DNA of 64,000 nt, taken from contig JBBRQU010000020.1 of the NCBI GenBank assembly GCA_038225855.1, forward strand, positions 7,725-71,724, read 5' to 3'. The notes beneath the pieces were generated by a model, which ran no database searches, was not told the DNA's origin, and saw only the letters and a list, made by a program, of their open reading frames with translations. Numbering within the stretch: position 1 is the first letter of the stretch; each line of letters starts with the position of its first letter. Positions 9,198 through 18,267 of this stretch are shown piece after piece. The position numbers and the translations under genes are program-made. The DNA comes from CAHJXF01 sp038225855 (GTDB taxonomy: Bacteria; Pseudomonadota; Gammaproteobacteria; Burkholderiales; Burkholderiaceae_D).

Positions 9198-9686
9198 ATG
9201 GCCGACGAAACGAATCAAGCACAGCCCACCTTCAACGTGCAGCGCATCTATCTCAAGGACGCCTCGCTCGAAATTCCCAATGCACCGCGCATCTTCCTCG
9301 AAACCGATCCGCCCAACGTCGAAGTGCAGCTCGATGTTTCGAACGCGCCCGTGGTCGATGCGATACACGAGGTCACCGTCACCGTGACCGTGACGACGCG
9401 CGTGAAGGATCAGGTCGCATTCCTGATCGAAGCCAAGCAGGGCGGCATCTTCGAGATTCGCGATGTGCCTGCCGAGCAGATGGAGCCGCTCCTGGGCATC
9501 GTCTGCCCGAACATCATCTATCCCTATCTGCGCGCCAACCTCGCCGACCTGATCACGCGCACCGGCTTTCCGCCGATTCATCTGGCCGAGATCAATTTCG
9601 AAGCCTTCTTCAATCAGCGCAAGCAGGCGACGGCGGCCAACGATCAGCAGAGCCTCGTGAACAGCTCCGGCGTGCCGCTTCAATAA
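9198..9686 (+). CDS. secB: Protein-export chaperone SecB
   Basis: SecB is a homotetrameric cytosolic chaperone that holds preproteins unfolded and hands them to SecA. The 162-residue length is normal. Diagnostic segments are FNVQRIYLKDASLEIPNAP at the N-terminus, the acidic strand region, the 'CPNIIYPYLRANLADLI' segment and GFPPIHLAEINFEAF. The C-terminus lacks a clear zinc-binding SecA contact but ends in a Gln/Ala-rich tail as in other betaproteobacteria. It is followed by the SH3 protein and gpsA on the same strand. Confidence 0.97.
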   Translation: MADETNQAQPTFNVQRIYLKDASLEIPNAPRIFLETDPPNVEVQLDVSNAPVVDAIHEVTVTVTVTTRVKDQVAFLIEAKQGGIFEIRDVPAEQMEPLLGIVCPNIIYPYLRANLADLITRTGFPPIHLAEINFEAFFNQRKQATAANDQQSLVNSSGVPLQ

Positions 9687-9722
9687 CGCGCACGTCGAAC
9701 CGTTCGAAGAGATCGTGACCCC

Positions 9723-10199
9723 ATGACTGCGCGCCACACTCGGCTTTATCCGACAGCGGTGCGCGTCGCGTTGTCGTTCGCGACGATCGTCGGGCCGACC
9801 TCGGCGTGGTGTGCGCAATACCAGGCTGTCGGCAACGATCCGGCGATCTTCTACGACGCGCCGACGCTGCGCGGAGTCAAGACTTTCGTTGCGCCGCGCG
9901 GCATGCCGGTCGAAGTGATCGTCGCGCAGGGCGACTGGGTTCGCGTGCGCGACTCGACCGGCGGACTCGCCTGGGTCGAGAAGAAAGCGCTGGTCGACAA
10001 GCGCACGGTCGTCGTCACTGCGAAGACAGGCAGCGCCGACGTGCACGCGACCGCCGACGAAACCGCGCCAGTGGTTTTTCGCGCGCAGTCGGGGGTGCTG
10101 CTCGATCTCGCTTCCGCGCCTGCGTCGGGCTGGGTATCGGTGCGTCATCGCGACGGACAAGGCGGCTTCGTCAAAGTAGGCGACGTGTGGGGCGAATAG
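9723..10199 (+). CDS. Secreted SH3-domain protein
   Basis: This 158-residue protein has a cleavable signal peptide (hydrophobic core about residues 12-28, likely cleavage after the SAWCA region) and two bacterial SH3-like repeats. The first spans about residues 35-85, ending WVRVRDSTGGLAWVEKKAL, and the second about 92-155, ending WVSVRHRDGQGGFVKVGDVWG. Periplasmic SH3 domains usually bind peptidoglycan or partner proteins; no enzyme motif is present. It sits between secB and gpsA, a common arrangement in Burkholderiales. The exact role is unknown. Confidence 0.85.
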   Translation: MTARHTRLYPTAVRVALSFATIVGPTSAWCAQYQAVGNDPAIFYDAPTLRGVKTFVAPRGMPVEVIVAQGDWVRVRDSTGGLAWVEKKALVDKRTVVVTAKTGSADVHATADETAPVVFRAQSGVLLDLASAPASGWVSVRHRDGQGGFVKVGDVWGE

Positions 10200-10271
10200 C
10201 CCTCTCCAGGAACCTGTCGATGAACAACGCGGCGCAGGGCCGCCTTGTTCACGGTGGTTCCGGGAACTGAC

Positions 10272-11252
10272 GTGCGCATCTCGATCATCGGCGCGGGCGC
10301 CTGGGGCACCGCGCTTGCGCTGATCGCAGCCCGGCGTCACGAAGTGACATTGCACACGCGCGATGCCGCGCACGCCGCGTCGCTGATGCAGTCGCATCAG
10401 AACGCGCGCTATCTGCCGGGTTTCGCATTGCCGACCATGCTCGCGGTCACGAGCGATCTGAAAGCCGCGGCGCACGAAGCCGAGTTGATCATCATCGCGA
10501 CGCCGGTCGCAGGCCTGCGCGGAGCCGCCAAGGCGCTCGCGCCGATGCGCCCCCGGCAAATCGTCTACGTCTGCAAAGGCCTGGAGGAAAACACCGACCT
10601 GCTGCCGCATCAGGTCATCGCCGAGGTCTTGCCGGGCGTGCCCGCCGCGGTGCTGTCGGGACCGAGCTTCGCGACCGAAGTCGCCGCGGGGCTGCCGGTC
10701 GCGTTGACCGCGGCATCGGCCGACGAAGTGCTCGCCGAGCGCATCGTGCATACGATGCACGGCGGCGCGGTGCGTGTCTATCGATCGTCCGACGTCATCG
10801 GCGTCGAAGTCGGTGGCGCGGTCAAGAACGTGATGGCGGTCGCCGCCGGAATCTGCGATGGGCTCGAACTCGGCGCCAACGCGCGCGCGGCGCTGATCAC
10901 GCGCGGCCTCTCGGAAATGATGCGCTTCGGCACGGCCCTGGGCGGCGCACCCGAAACTCTGATGGGGCTTACCGGCGTCGGGGACCTGGTTCTCACGTGC
11001 ACCGGCGGGCTGTCGCGCAATCGTCGCGTGGGCCTCGCGCTCGGTCACGGCAAGACGCTGGCTGCGGCGCTCGCGTCGCTCGGGCACGTGGCCGAAGGCG
11101 TGCAATGCGCGCGCGCCATCAAGTCGAGCGCCGAACGGCTGGGCGTGGACATGCCGATCACCGTGTCGGTCGCTGCAATCCTGTTCGACGGTCTCGCGCC
11201 GCGCGAGGCGCTTGCACATCTGCTCGCGCGCGCGCCTCGCCACGAGCATTGA
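10272..11252 (+). CDS. gpsA: Glycerol-3-phosphate dehydrogenase [NAD(P)+]
   Basis: The enzyme reduces dihydroxyacetone phosphate to sn-glycerol 3-phosphate, the backbone of membrane phospholipids. The 326-residue product begins with the Rossmann motif ISIIGAGAWGTALAL and keeps SGPSFATEVAAGLP and the substrate-binding helix with 'GVEVGGAVKNVMAVAAG'. A GTG start at 10272 places the dinucleotide motif directly at the N-terminus as usual; the upstream extension to 10245 is not conserved in character. It converges with trmL 17 bases downstream. Confidence 0.96.
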   Translation: MRISIIGAGAWGTALALIAARRHEVTLHTRDAAHAASLMQSHQNARYLPGFALPTMLAVTSDLKAAAHEAELIIIATPVAGLRGAAKALAPMRPRQIVYVCKGLEENTDLLPHQVIAEVLPGVPAAVLSGPSFATEVAAGLPVALTAASADEVLAERIVHTMHGGAVRVYRSSDVIGVEVGGAVKNVMAVAAGICDGLELGANARAALITRGLSEMMRFGTALGGAPETLMGLTGVGDLVLTCTGGLSRNRRVGLALGHGKTLAAALASLGHVAEGVQCARAIKSSAERLGVDMPITVSVAAILFDGLAPREALAHLLARAPRHEH

Positions 11253-11268
11253 GGCGGCGTCACTGCGG

Positions 11269-11751
11269 CTACGGCTCCGGCTTCAGCGCCCCGGCAAACG
11301 CGATCTGCCGCCACGCTTCGAAGACCACGACCGCGACCGCGTTCGAAAGATTGAGACTGCGTTGACCCGACCGCATCGGCAGACGCAGGCGATGATCGGC
11401 ATCGAAGCGCTCTCGAACAGCGTTCGAGAGCCCGCGCGTTTCGCAGCCGAACACGAACCAGTCGCCGGCACGAAAGGCGAGTGCGTGTGGCACCAGGCTT
11501 GCATGAGTCGTCAACGCGAACATGCGATCGAGATCGGGCCGCGCGCTGTCGAAAAATGTCGTCCAGTCGCGATGCACATGAAGCGCCGCGAACTCGTGAT
11601 AGTCGAGTCCGGCGCGTCGCATGCGCGCATCGTCGAGCGGAAAACCGAGCGGCTCGATCAGATGCAGCGCGGCGCCGGTGTTCGCGCACAGCCGGATCAC
11701 GTTGCCGGTGTTGGGCGGGATCTCGGGTTCGACGAGGACGACGTTGAACAT
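11269..11751 (-). CDS. trmL: tRNA (cytidine(34)-2'-O)-methyltransferase
   Basis: TrmL is a SPOUT-fold enzyme that 2'-O-methylates the wobble base of certain tRNA-Leu species. The 160-residue protein has the N-terminal FNVVLVEPEIPPNTGNVIR motif, GCETRGLSNAV and the knot motif LPMRSGQRSLNLSNAVA, all in standard order. The ATG at 11751 fits the family N-terminus; the much longer frame upstream belongs to antisense of comF. It lies 11 bases after the comF stop on the same strand and is probably co-transcribed with it. Confidence 0.95.
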   Translation of the reverse strand: MFNVVLVEPEIPPNTGNVIRLCANTGAALHLIEPLGFPLDDARMRRAGLDYHEFAALHVHRDWTTFFDSARPDLDRMFALTTHASLVPHALAFRAGDWFVFGCETRGLSNAVRERFDADHRLRLPMRSGQRSLNLSNAVAVVVFEAWRQIAFAGALKPEP

Positions 11752-11762
11752 GGCGCGCAACC

Positions 11763-12512
11763 TCAAGGCGTGCGAGCGACGACAAGATTCACGACGCGCG
11801 CGACGCCCGCACGCTTCAGGGTCGCAGCCAATTCGTCGAGCGTCGAGCCGGTGGTCATCACGTCGTCGACCACGCCGACCGTCGATCCTTCGAGCGCCGA
11901 TCGGCGTGAGTCGATCACGGCGAACGCGCCGCTGATGTTTTTTCTGCGCGCATCGAACGGCAACGCCGCCTGCGGCGGTGTGTCGCGAACGCGCAGCACG
12001 GCAGTCGTGTCGAGCCGCGTCTTGAGGCGCCTGGCGAGCGGGCGCGCGATCTCGATCGACTGATTGAAGCCGCGCGAGGCCATGCGATCGCGCGAGAGGG
12101 GAACGGCGATCAGCAGGTCGATTCCCGTCGGGCGCGCGGCTATCCGTCGGGCAAGCAGATCGGCGAGCAACGGCGCATACGCGAGGCGCGCGCCGTACTT
12201 GAGGCCGCGTACGAGGACATCGAAGGGTGCTTCGTAGGCTGCGGCAGCGAGGCTCGCGTCGAAGGCGGGAGCGTGCTTCAGGCAGCGGCCGCAGAGGTGC
12301 GAGGCGCCGCTTGCCGCCATCGGTATCGCGCAGCGGGGACAGGCGAAGGCGACATGACGCGTGGCATCTTCGCGGCACGCGTCGCACAGATCTTGTCCCG
12401 GCGCATCGCACAGCACGCAGGCGCGCGGGAAGATCGAGTCGAGCGCGGCCGCTCGCAAGCGTGCGAATCTTCGGCCCGGGCCGGCGTCGTTGCGGGGCGG
12501 TGCGAGAATCAT
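11763..12512 (-). CDS. comF: ComF family phosphoribosyltransferase-like protein
   Basis: ComF proteins act in uptake or processing of DNA during competence in several bacteria. This 249-residue protein has an N-terminal zinc finger (CVLCDAPGQDLCDACRED, then CPRC and CGRCLKH) and a C-terminal type I phosphoribosyltransferase domain with the PRPP loop VGVVDDVMTTGSTLDEL. The RGFNQSIEIARPLA motif is also typical. The start at 12512 (MILAPPRN) is the first one consistent with family length. It is divergent from the BioC-like gene. Confidence 0.92.
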   Translation of the reverse strand: MILAPPRNDAGPGRRFARLRAAALDSIFPRACVLCDAPGQDLCDACREDATRHVAFACPRCAIPMAASGASHLCGRCLKHAPAFDASLAAAAYEAPFDVLVRGLKYGARLAYAPLLADLLARRIAARPTGIDLLIAVPLSRDRMASRGFNQSIEIARPLARRLKTRLDTTAVLRVRDTPPQAALPFDARRKNISGAFAVIDSRRSALEGSTVGVVDDVMTTGSTLDELAATLKRAGVARVVNLVVARTP

Positions 12513-12663
12513 GCCGGGCGCGTACTTGTTCGTGATGACGATGGCGCGCAATCCAGGCGCGCCGGTCGAGTGTAGCAACCGCCGCGGCCGAGTTCGTCGT
12601 CCGATCGTGTGAGCCGTTTCCCGCTGCATATACTGCGCTGCGCCCCCCTCACGGCCTTGCACG

Positions 12664-13560
12664 ATGACCGACCCATCCGAGCGTTTGCCGATCGACCAAG
12701 CGCGGGTGCGTCGCCTGTTCGAGCGTCCCCGCCTTCTCGGGGTCGATGATTTTCTGCAGCGTGAAGTCGCCCGGCGCATGGTCGAGCGCCTGGCGACCAT
12801 TCGCATCGACGCGTCGCGCGTGCTCGACATCGGATGCGGAACGGGCAGTGACCTCGCGATGCTGCGCGAACGCTTTGCGGGCGCGATGGTCTGCGGGATC
12901 GACGCCTCGCGGCCGAGGCTCGTGCGCGCACGCACACGCGCGGCGACCGGCGGCCTCGCGCGTTTCTTGCGTTTCTTACGTCGTGGCAGCGGGCCATTGC
13001 TCGCGCAAGGCGACTTCGCGGCGCTGCCCTTCGCCTCGCGGAGCTTCGATTGCCTGTGGTCCAACCTCGCGCTGCACTGGAGCGCCGAGCCGCATCGCGT
13101 GTTGTTCGAATGGAGCCGCGTGGCCAGGGTCGGCGGGCTCGTCGCGTTCTCGGCGTTCGGCCCCGACACGCTGCGCGAGATCGCCGCTGCGGGCGCCGAA
13201 GTGGATGACGCAAGCCATGTCATGCCGTTCACCGATATGCACGACTATGGCGACATGCTGGTCGCCGCAGGCTTCGCTACTCCCGTGGTCGATGTGGAGC
13301 GCATCACGCTGACCTATTCGGATGCGACCAGCCTGTGGCGCGACGTGCGCGCACTCGGCGGCAACGCGGCCCTCGATCGTGGGCGGGGACTGCGAGGCCG
13401 AAGCTTCAGGGCCCGATTCGACGAGGCGCTCGCGCGTGGCCGCGATCGCGACACGCGCTATGCGTTGAGCTTCGAACTCGTCTTTGCGCACGCCTGGAAG
13501 GGCGAGCCGAGGACGACGAAAAGTGGTGAGGCCATCGTCCGATTGGAGCGACGACCTTGA
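12664..13560 (+). CDS. SAM-dependent methyltransferase, BioC-like
   Basis: This 298-residue class I methyltransferase has motif I VLDIGCGTGSDLAML (about residues 57-71), an acidic residue after strand 2 (CGIDASRPRL), motif II LWSNLALHWSAEPHRVL and a RVGGLVAFSAFGPDTL segment. This last pattern is characteristic of malonyl-ACP O-methyltransferase BioC, which starts pimeloyl synthesis for biotin. In betaproteobacteria a BioC homologue beside comF is common. No other biotin gene is in the window, so the substrate is inferred from family similarity only. Confidence 0.8.
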   Translation: MTDPSERLPIDQARVRRLFERPRLLGVDDFLQREVARRMVERLATIRIDASRVLDIGCGTGSDLAMLRERFAGAMVCGIDASRPRLVRARTRAATGGLARFLRFLRRGSGPLLAQGDFAALPFASRSFDCLWSNLALHWSAEPHRVLFEWSRVARVGGLVAFSAFGPDTLREIAAAGAEVDDASHVMPFTDMHDYGDMLVAAGFATPVVDVERITLTYSDATSLWRDVRALGGNAALDRGRGLRGRSFRARFDEALARGRDRDTRYALSFELVFAHAWKGEPRTTKSGEAIVRLERRP

Positions 13561-13601
13561 TCGAAAGCGACGCCGCAGGTTGCGTTCCCGGACCCCTTTG
13601 C

Positions 13602-13630
13602 TTGCTGGGGACCCGCCAAATCTCTATAAT
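13602..13630 (+). promoter_or_regulatory. Sigma70-like promoter of the cytochrome oxidase cluster
   Basis: TTGCTG (13602-13607) is separated by exactly 17 bases from TATAAT (13625-13630). It lies 80 bases upstream of the DUF2244 start and just after the methyltransferase stop, so it probably drives DUF2244 and the cox genes. Confidence 0.65.
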
Positions 13631-13709
13631 CGGCCCGCGCAAAAATGCGACGGTGATCTGGCGAAAATCAACGCGCCAGGCTGTGGTTCGGGGCGTGTCA
13701 TTCGAAGCA

Positions 13710-14267
13710 ATGGTTCGGGTATACGAGTCGCAGTTGGACGAGTCGGATGCGGCATCCGGAAAGCAGCGCGTCTGGATGCTCAGCCGCAATTGCGCTTTGA
13801 CGCCGCGTCAAGTCGGTGCTTTCTATTTGTCGCTGGTGGTGGTTTCCGTCGTCATCGCGACGGCCTTCCTCATCCGCGGCGCCTGGATGGTGCTTCCCTT
13901 TTCGTTGATCGAGATGGCGGCCGTGGGCGCTGCGCTTCTGGTCTATGCGCGTCACGCGGTTGATTGCGAGCGGATCTCGCTCGTGTCGGATGCGTTGATG
14001 ATCGAATCGATCGACGGCAATACGCGCAGCTTGATTCGCGTCGATCCGCACGCTGTGCGCGTGGTGGTCGAGGTAAGGCGGCGTGGTGCGGTATGGGTCG
14101 TGGCCCGGGGTGAACGTATCGCCGTGGGGCGTTTTGTTTGTGAGCACGAGCGCAGGCGCTTTGCGCGCGAATTGCGGGTTGCGTTGCGGACACCCGCGGC
14201 CTGCCATGAAGCGGCGTTTGCGCACGATGAAACGCAGGTCATTCATCGGCGATGCATCGGCGGTTGA
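13710..14267 (+). CDS. DUF2244 domain membrane protein
   Basis: This is a 185-residue protein with two adjacent transmembrane helices (about residues 37-60 and 63-83) followed by a soluble beta-rich domain. It matches the DUF2244 pattern: a short cytosolic N-terminus with 'NCALTPRQ', a helical hairpin, then a globular C-terminal part. DUF2244 proteins are often found immediately upstream of cytochrome c oxidase subunit II, as here, but no biochemical function is established. An upstream in-frame region to 13557 covers the promoter and was excluded. Confidence 0.8.
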   Translation: MVRVYESQLDESDAASGKQRVWMLSRNCALTPRQVGAFYLSLVVVSVVIATAFLIRGAWMVLPFSLIEMAAVGAALLVYARHAVDCERISLVSDALMIESIDGNTRSLIRVDPHAVRVVVEVRRRGAVWVVARGERIAVGRFVCEHERRRFARELRVALRTPAACHEAAFAHDETQVIHRRCIGG

Positions 14268-14283
14268 TCGGAGAATCGAGGAC

Positions 14284-15510
14284 ATGATCCATTTCGTCAG
14301 AGCCTTCCTGCACAAGCGGGCCATTGCTGCGGCATCGGCTCTGGCGGGAGGAGCGGGTCTGCTCGCGTGCATGGCCGCAAATCCGGCATGGGCCGTCGGC
14401 GACGCGCCGGGGGGCCCGAAGGTCAATCAGCTCAACCTGCCGGTCGGCGTCACGAAGATCGCGTCGGACATTTACGATCTGCATACGTTGATGATGTTGA
14501 TCTGCCTCGTTATCTTCTGCCTGGTATTCGGCGTGATGTTCTACGCGATCTTCAAGCACCGGAAGTCGCGCGGGCATCAGGCCGAGACCTGGCACGAGAA
14601 CACGACCGTCGAGATCATCTGGACCGTAATTCCATTCATCATCGTCGTGCTGATGGTGTTGCCGGCGACCAAGTTGATCGTCGAGATGAAGGACACGACC
14701 AATGCCGACCTGACGGTCAAGGCGACCGGTTATCAGTGGCGTTGGGGTTACGACTATCTCAACGGTGAAGGCGAAGGCATCGGTTTCATCTCGAATCTGG
14801 CGACGCCGCGCGCCATGTCGGGCTTTCCGTCCGAAGGCATCCAAGGCAAGCCCGAGGGCGACACGTATCTGCTCGACGTCGACAATCCACTGGTCGTTCC
14901 GGTCAACAAGAAGATCCGCGTCATCGTGACGGCCAACGACGTGATCCACGCGTTTGCCGTTCCGCAGTTCGGCATCAAGCAGGACGCAGTCCCCGGCTTC
15001 GTACGCGACACCTGGTTCAAGGCCGAGAAGATCGGCACCTATCGCGGTCAATGCCAGGAACTTTGCGGCGCCGAGCACGCGTACATGCCAATCGTCGTCA
15101 ATGTCGTTTCTGCCGCCGACTACAGCACATGGGTAGCGGGCAAGAAAAAAGCACTGGCGGCGCAGCAGGATGACCCGACCAAGACTTATACGGTCGCCGA
15201 GTTGACCTCACGCGGCGAAAAGATTTTCAACGCTAATTGTTCGGTCTGCCATCAGGCTGCGGGAACCGGCAATACTGCACTTGGCGCACCGGCGTTGGTC
15301 GGCGATGCGAAGGTGCTTGGCCCCAAGAGCGAACAAATCGCCGTGCTGCTTCATGGTCAGAACAACAACAAGATGCCCGCCTGGAATCAGTTGTCGGATG
15401 TCGAGATTGCGTCGGTCATCAGCTTCACGCGCAATGGCTGGACCAATGCAGGCAAGGGCAGCGACCCCGTGGTTCAACCCGCGGACATCACCGCCGCGCG
15501 CAAGAAGTAA
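14284..15510 (+). CDS. ctaC: Cytochrome c oxidase subunit II with fused cytochrome c domain
   Basis: Subunit II takes electrons from cytochrome c into the aa3 oxidase. The 408-residue protein has a signal peptide, two transmembrane helices (about residues 60-85 and 110-130), the aromatic electron-entry motif GYQWRWGYDY, and the complete binuclear CuA site (H in DVIHAFAVP, and GQCQELCGAEHAYM). A C-terminal c-type cytochrome domain carries CSVCH heme attachment and a downstream methionine in NNKMPAW. A GAGG ribosome site lies five bases before the ATG. Subunit II with a cytochrome c tail is the usual form in betaproteobacterial caa3/aa3 oxidases. Confidence 0.96.
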   Translation: MIHFVRAFLHKRAIAAASALAGGAGLLACMAANPAWAVGDAPGGPKVNQLNLPVGVTKIASDIYDLHTLMMLICLVIFCLVFGVMFYAIFKHRKSRGHQAETWHENTTVEIIWTVIPFIIVVLMVLPATKLIVEMKDTTNADLTVKATGYQWRWGYDYLNGEGEGIGFISNLATPRAMSGFPSEGIQGKPEGDTYLLDVDNPLVVPVNKKIRVIVTANDVIHAFAVPQFGIKQDAVPGFVRDTWFKAEKIGTYRGQCQELCGAEHAYMPIVVNVVSAADYSTWVAGKKKALAAQQDDPTKTYTVAELTSRGEKIFNANCSVCHQAAGTGNTALGAPALVGDAKVLGPKSEQIAVLLHGQNNNKMPAWNQLSDVEIASVISFTRNGWTNAGKGSDPVVQPADITAARKK

Positions 15511-15564
15511 CCCAGTGAACACCGCGTCTCGAACCGCGTTTACCACAGGCGTCTGGAGAATCTC

Positions 15565-17184
15565 ATGAGCACCACAGCGATCGATCCGATCCACGACGCG
15601 CACGGCCCCGGCCACGACCACGCGCACGACGACCACGCCCACGGCCGTCCCGTCGGCTGGCGTCGCTGGCTCATGGCGACCAATCACAAGGACATCGGAA
15701 CGCTCTATCTGTTCTTCTCGTTCACGATGCTGATGGAAGGCGGCGTGCTCGCGCTCTTGTTGCGCACCGAGTTGTTCCAGCCGGGCCTGCAGATCTTCGA
15801 TCCCGAACTGTTCAACCAGTTCACGTCGATGCATGGACTGATCATGGTGTTCGGCGCAATCATGCCGGCGTTCGTCGGCTTCGCGAACTGGCAGGTGCCG
15901 CTGATGGTGGGCGCACCCGACATGGCGTTCGCGCGCCTGAACAACTTCAGTTTCTGGCTGCTGCCGCCCGCCGCCATCATGTTGACGCTGTCGTTCTTCG
16001 TACCAGGCGGCGCCGCTGCGGCCGGCTGGACGCTTTACGCGCCGCTGTCGGTACAGATGGGTCCGGGCATGGACCTGGCGATCTTCTCGCTGCACATCAT
16101 GGGCGCGTCGTCGATCATGGGGTCGATCAACATCATCGTGACTATCCTCAACATGCGCGCTCCCGGCATGACCTTGATGAAGATGCCGATGTTCGTATGG
16201 ACCTGGCTGATCACGGCCTACCTGTTGATCGCCGTGATGCCGGTGCTCGCGGGCGCGATCACGATGGTGCTGACCGACCGCCATTTCGGCACGTCTTTTT
16301 TCAACGCGGCTGGCGGCGGAGACCCGGTGATGTTCCAGCACATCTTCTGGTTCTTCGGGCATCCCGAGGTGTACATCATGATCCTGCCCGCGTTCGGGAT
16401 CATCTCGCAGGTGATCCCGGCGTTCGCACGCAAACCGCTGTTCGGTTATGCGTCGATGGTCTATGCGACGTCGTCGATCGCGATCCTCTCGTTCATGGTG
16501 TGGGCGCATCACATGTTCACGACCGGCATGCCGGTGACCGGCCAGTTGTTCTTCATGTACGCGACCATGTTGATCGCGGTGCCGACAGGCGTGAAGGTCT
16601 TCAACTGGATCGCGACGATGTGGAAGGGCTCGATGACGTTCGAGACGCCGATGCTGTTTGCGATCGGCTTTCTGTTCGTGTTCACGATGGGCGGCTTCAC
16701 CGGCCTCATCCTGGCGATAACGCCGATCGACATCCAGTTGCAGGACACCTACTACGTCGTCGCGCACTTCCACTATGTACTGGTCGCCGGTTCGCTCTTC
16801 GCGATCTTCGCGGGCTTCTACTACTGGTCGCCGAAGTGGACCGGCCACATGTACAACGAGACGCGCGGCAAGATTCACTTCTGGAGCACGCTGATCTCCT
16901 TCAACCTCACGTTCTTCCCGATGCACTTTCTGGGCCTCGCCGGCATGCCGCGTCGCTATGCCGACTACCCGATGCAGTTCGCGGATTTCCATCAGATCGC
17001 GACGATCGGCGCATTCTGGTTCGGTCTGTCGCAGGTCTACTTCTTTTTCGCGATCGTGCTTCCCTGCATTCGCGGCGGACCGAAGGCGGCCGACAATCCC
17101 TGGGAAGGCGCCGAGGGTCTGGAGTGGACGGTGCCCAGTCCCGCACCGTTCCACACGTTCGAAACACCGCCGCTGGTTCGTTGA
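15565..17184 (+). CDS. ctaD: Cytochrome c oxidase subunit I
   Basis: This is the 539-residue catalytic subunit binding heme a and the heme a3-CuB site where oxygen is reduced and protons are pumped. About twelve transmembrane helices are visible. Metal ligands include His in TSMHGLIMVFG, the HPEVYIM motif, WAHHMFTTGM and the final HFHYVLVAGS pair. The K-channel region around the HPEVY motif and the D-channel aspartate region are conserved. The N-terminus carries a His/Asp-rich stretch (residues 9-26) that precedes the fold and could bind metal, though that is speculation. It is preceded by a GGAG ribosome site. Confidence 0.97.
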   Translation: MSTTAIDPIHDAHGPGHDHAHDDHAHGRPVGWRRWLMATNHKDIGTLYLFFSFTMLMEGGVLALLLRTELFQPGLQIFDPELFNQFTSMHGLIMVFGAIMPAFVGFANWQVPLMVGAPDMAFARLNNFSFWLLPPAAIMLTLSFFVPGGAAAAGWTLYAPLSVQMGPGMDLAIFSLHIMGASSIMGSINIIVTILNMRAPGMTLMKMPMFVWTWLITAYLLIAVMPVLAGAITMVLTDRHFGTSFFNAAGGGDPVMFQHIFWFFGHPEVYIMILPAFGIISQVIPAFARKPLFGYASMVYATSSIAILSFMVWAHHMFTTGMPVTGQLFFMYATMLIAVPTGVKVFNWIATMWKGSMTFETPMLFAIGFLFVFTMGGFTGLILAITPIDIQLQDTYYVVAHFHYVLVAGSLFAIFAGFYYWSPKWTGHMYNETRGKIHFWSTLISFNLTFFPMHFLGLAGMPRRYADYPMQFADFHQIATIGAFWFGLSQVYFFFAIVLPCIRGGPKAADNPWEGAEGLEWTVPSPAPFHTFETPPLVR

Positions 17185-17191
17185 TCGGCAC

Positions 17192-17353
17192 ATGGTCGTG
17201 AGCGACGAGCATCAAGCTGAACTGTTCGCGGACGAGCGCGCGCGCAAGCAAGAGATTCGCACGCGCAATCGTCGAACGGGTCTCATCGTTGCGACCATCG
17301 CGCTGGCGTTCTTCATCGGCATCATCGTCAAGTACACGTTGCTGCGTCATTAG
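17192..17353 (+). CDS. Small cytochrome oxidase-associated membrane protein
   Basis: This is a 53-residue protein with a charged N-terminal half (DERARKQEIRTRNRRTG) and one transmembrane helix (about residues 30-50) ending KYTLLRH. Very short single-helix proteins between ctaD and ctaG are routinely found in Burkholderiales and are annotated as cytochrome oxidase small assembly proteins. It starts eight bases after the ctaD stop and ends twelve before ctaG. The function is inferred from position and shape only. Confidence 0.75.
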   Translation: MVVSDEHQAELFADERARKQEIRTRNRRTGLIVATIALAFFIGIIVKYTLLRH

Positions 17354-17365
17354 CGCCTGATCACG

Positions 17366-17956
17366 ATGAGCGACTCGCCATTCGAAGCGCTGCGGCGTCG
17401 CCTCAATTTCGCGATGCTCGGCAAGCTCGTGATCGTCACGGCGATCATGTTCGGTTTCGGCTACGCGCTCGTCCCGCTCTACAAGAAAATCTGCGAGATC
17501 ACGGGCGTCAACCAGCTCACGCAGACCGACGCGAACGCGGCCGCTTTTGCGAAGAGTACGCAGGTCGATCTGTCGCGCACCGTCACGGTGGAGTTCGACG
17601 GCAATGCGCGCGGGCCGTGGCGCTTCAAGCCGGTGATGAGTTCGATGCGTGTTCATCCGGGCGAGCTTGCGACGATCGTTTACGAAATAGCCAATCAGCA
17701 GAATCGCGCGATGCAGGCGCAGGCGATTCCGAGCTATATCCCGATGGTCGCGACGCCATACTTCCGCAAGCTCGAGTGCTTCTGCTTCAAGCAGCAGACG
17801 CTCGCGCCGCACGAGGCCAAACAATTCCCGGTCGTCTTCGTGATCGATCCGAAGCTTCCGAAGAATGTGAACACGATCACATTGTCATATACCTTCTTCG
17901 AGGTCGGCGGCAGCCAAACGCTGAGCGCGTCCGGCGGGAAGCCCGCTGGAAGTTGA
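17366..17956 (+). CDS. ctaG: Cytochrome c oxidase assembly protein CtaG/Cox11
   Basis: Cox11-type proteins deliver copper to the CuB site of subunit I. The 196-residue protein has a single N-terminal transmembrane helix (about residues 20-38) followed by a periplasmic immunoglobulin-like domain. The copper-binding cysteines are in the LECFCFKQQTL motif, and the FVIDPKLPKNVNTITLSYTFF segment is family-typical. It sits between the small assembly protein and DUF2970 within the oxidase operon, as in most betaproteobacteria. Confidence 0.95.
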   Translation: MSDSPFEALRRRLNFAMLGKLVIVTAIMFGFGYALVPLYKKICEITGVNQLTQTDANAAAFAKSTQVDLSRTVTVEFDGNARGPWRFKPVMSSMRVHPGELATIVYEIANQQNRAMQAQAIPSYIPMVATPYFRKLECFCFKQQTLAPHEAKQFPVVFVIDPKLPKNVNTITLSYTFFEVGGSQTLSASGGKPAGS

Positions 17957-17957
17957 G

Positions 17958-18194
17958 ATGAACGAACCCGGCCAACCCGAGGCGCGCGAGCAACGCGAGA
18001 AGCAGAGCGGTCGCGCGACGTTCCTGCAGACCGTCGGCGCGGTGTTCTGGTCATTCTTCGGAGTGCGCAAGAAGAGCGACTACGAGCGCGATGCCGCCCG
18101 GCTCAACCCGGCGCACGTCATCATCGCCGGACTGATAGGCGCGTTGCTATTCGCTCTGATTCTGATATTGATCGTCAAGAGCGTCGTAAAATAG
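17958..18194 (+). CDS. DUF2970 small membrane protein
   Basis: The 78-residue product has a cytosolic N-terminus, the segment 'FLQTVGAVFWSFFGVRKKSD' typical of DUF2970, and one C-terminal transmembrane helix (about residues 51-75). DUF2970 genes lie between ctaG and the subunit III gene in many betaproteobacteria, so a role in oxidase assembly is likely but unproven. It starts two bases after the ctaG stop. Confidence 0.8.
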   Translation: MNEPGQPEAREQREKQSGRATFLQTVGAVFWSFFGVRKKSDYERDAARLNPAHVIIAGLIGALLFALILILIVKSVVK

Positions 18195-18267
18195 CGCGCT
18201 TTCAAAAACGCGCTTTCAACACGCGCTTTCAACACGCCCTTGCAACAGTTTCTGTGCGGAGAAATCG

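Noticed and set aside
9186..11249. Minus-strand open frame of 687 codons over secB, SH3 protein and gpsA
   Set aside because: Antisense shadow typical of GC-rich DNA; the translation is Arg/His/Asp-rich with no domain, and three real genes lie opposite.
15208..17193. Minus-strand open frame of 661 codons opposite coxB and ctaD
   Set aside because: Shadow of the oxidase genes, full of His/Arg/Glu runs.
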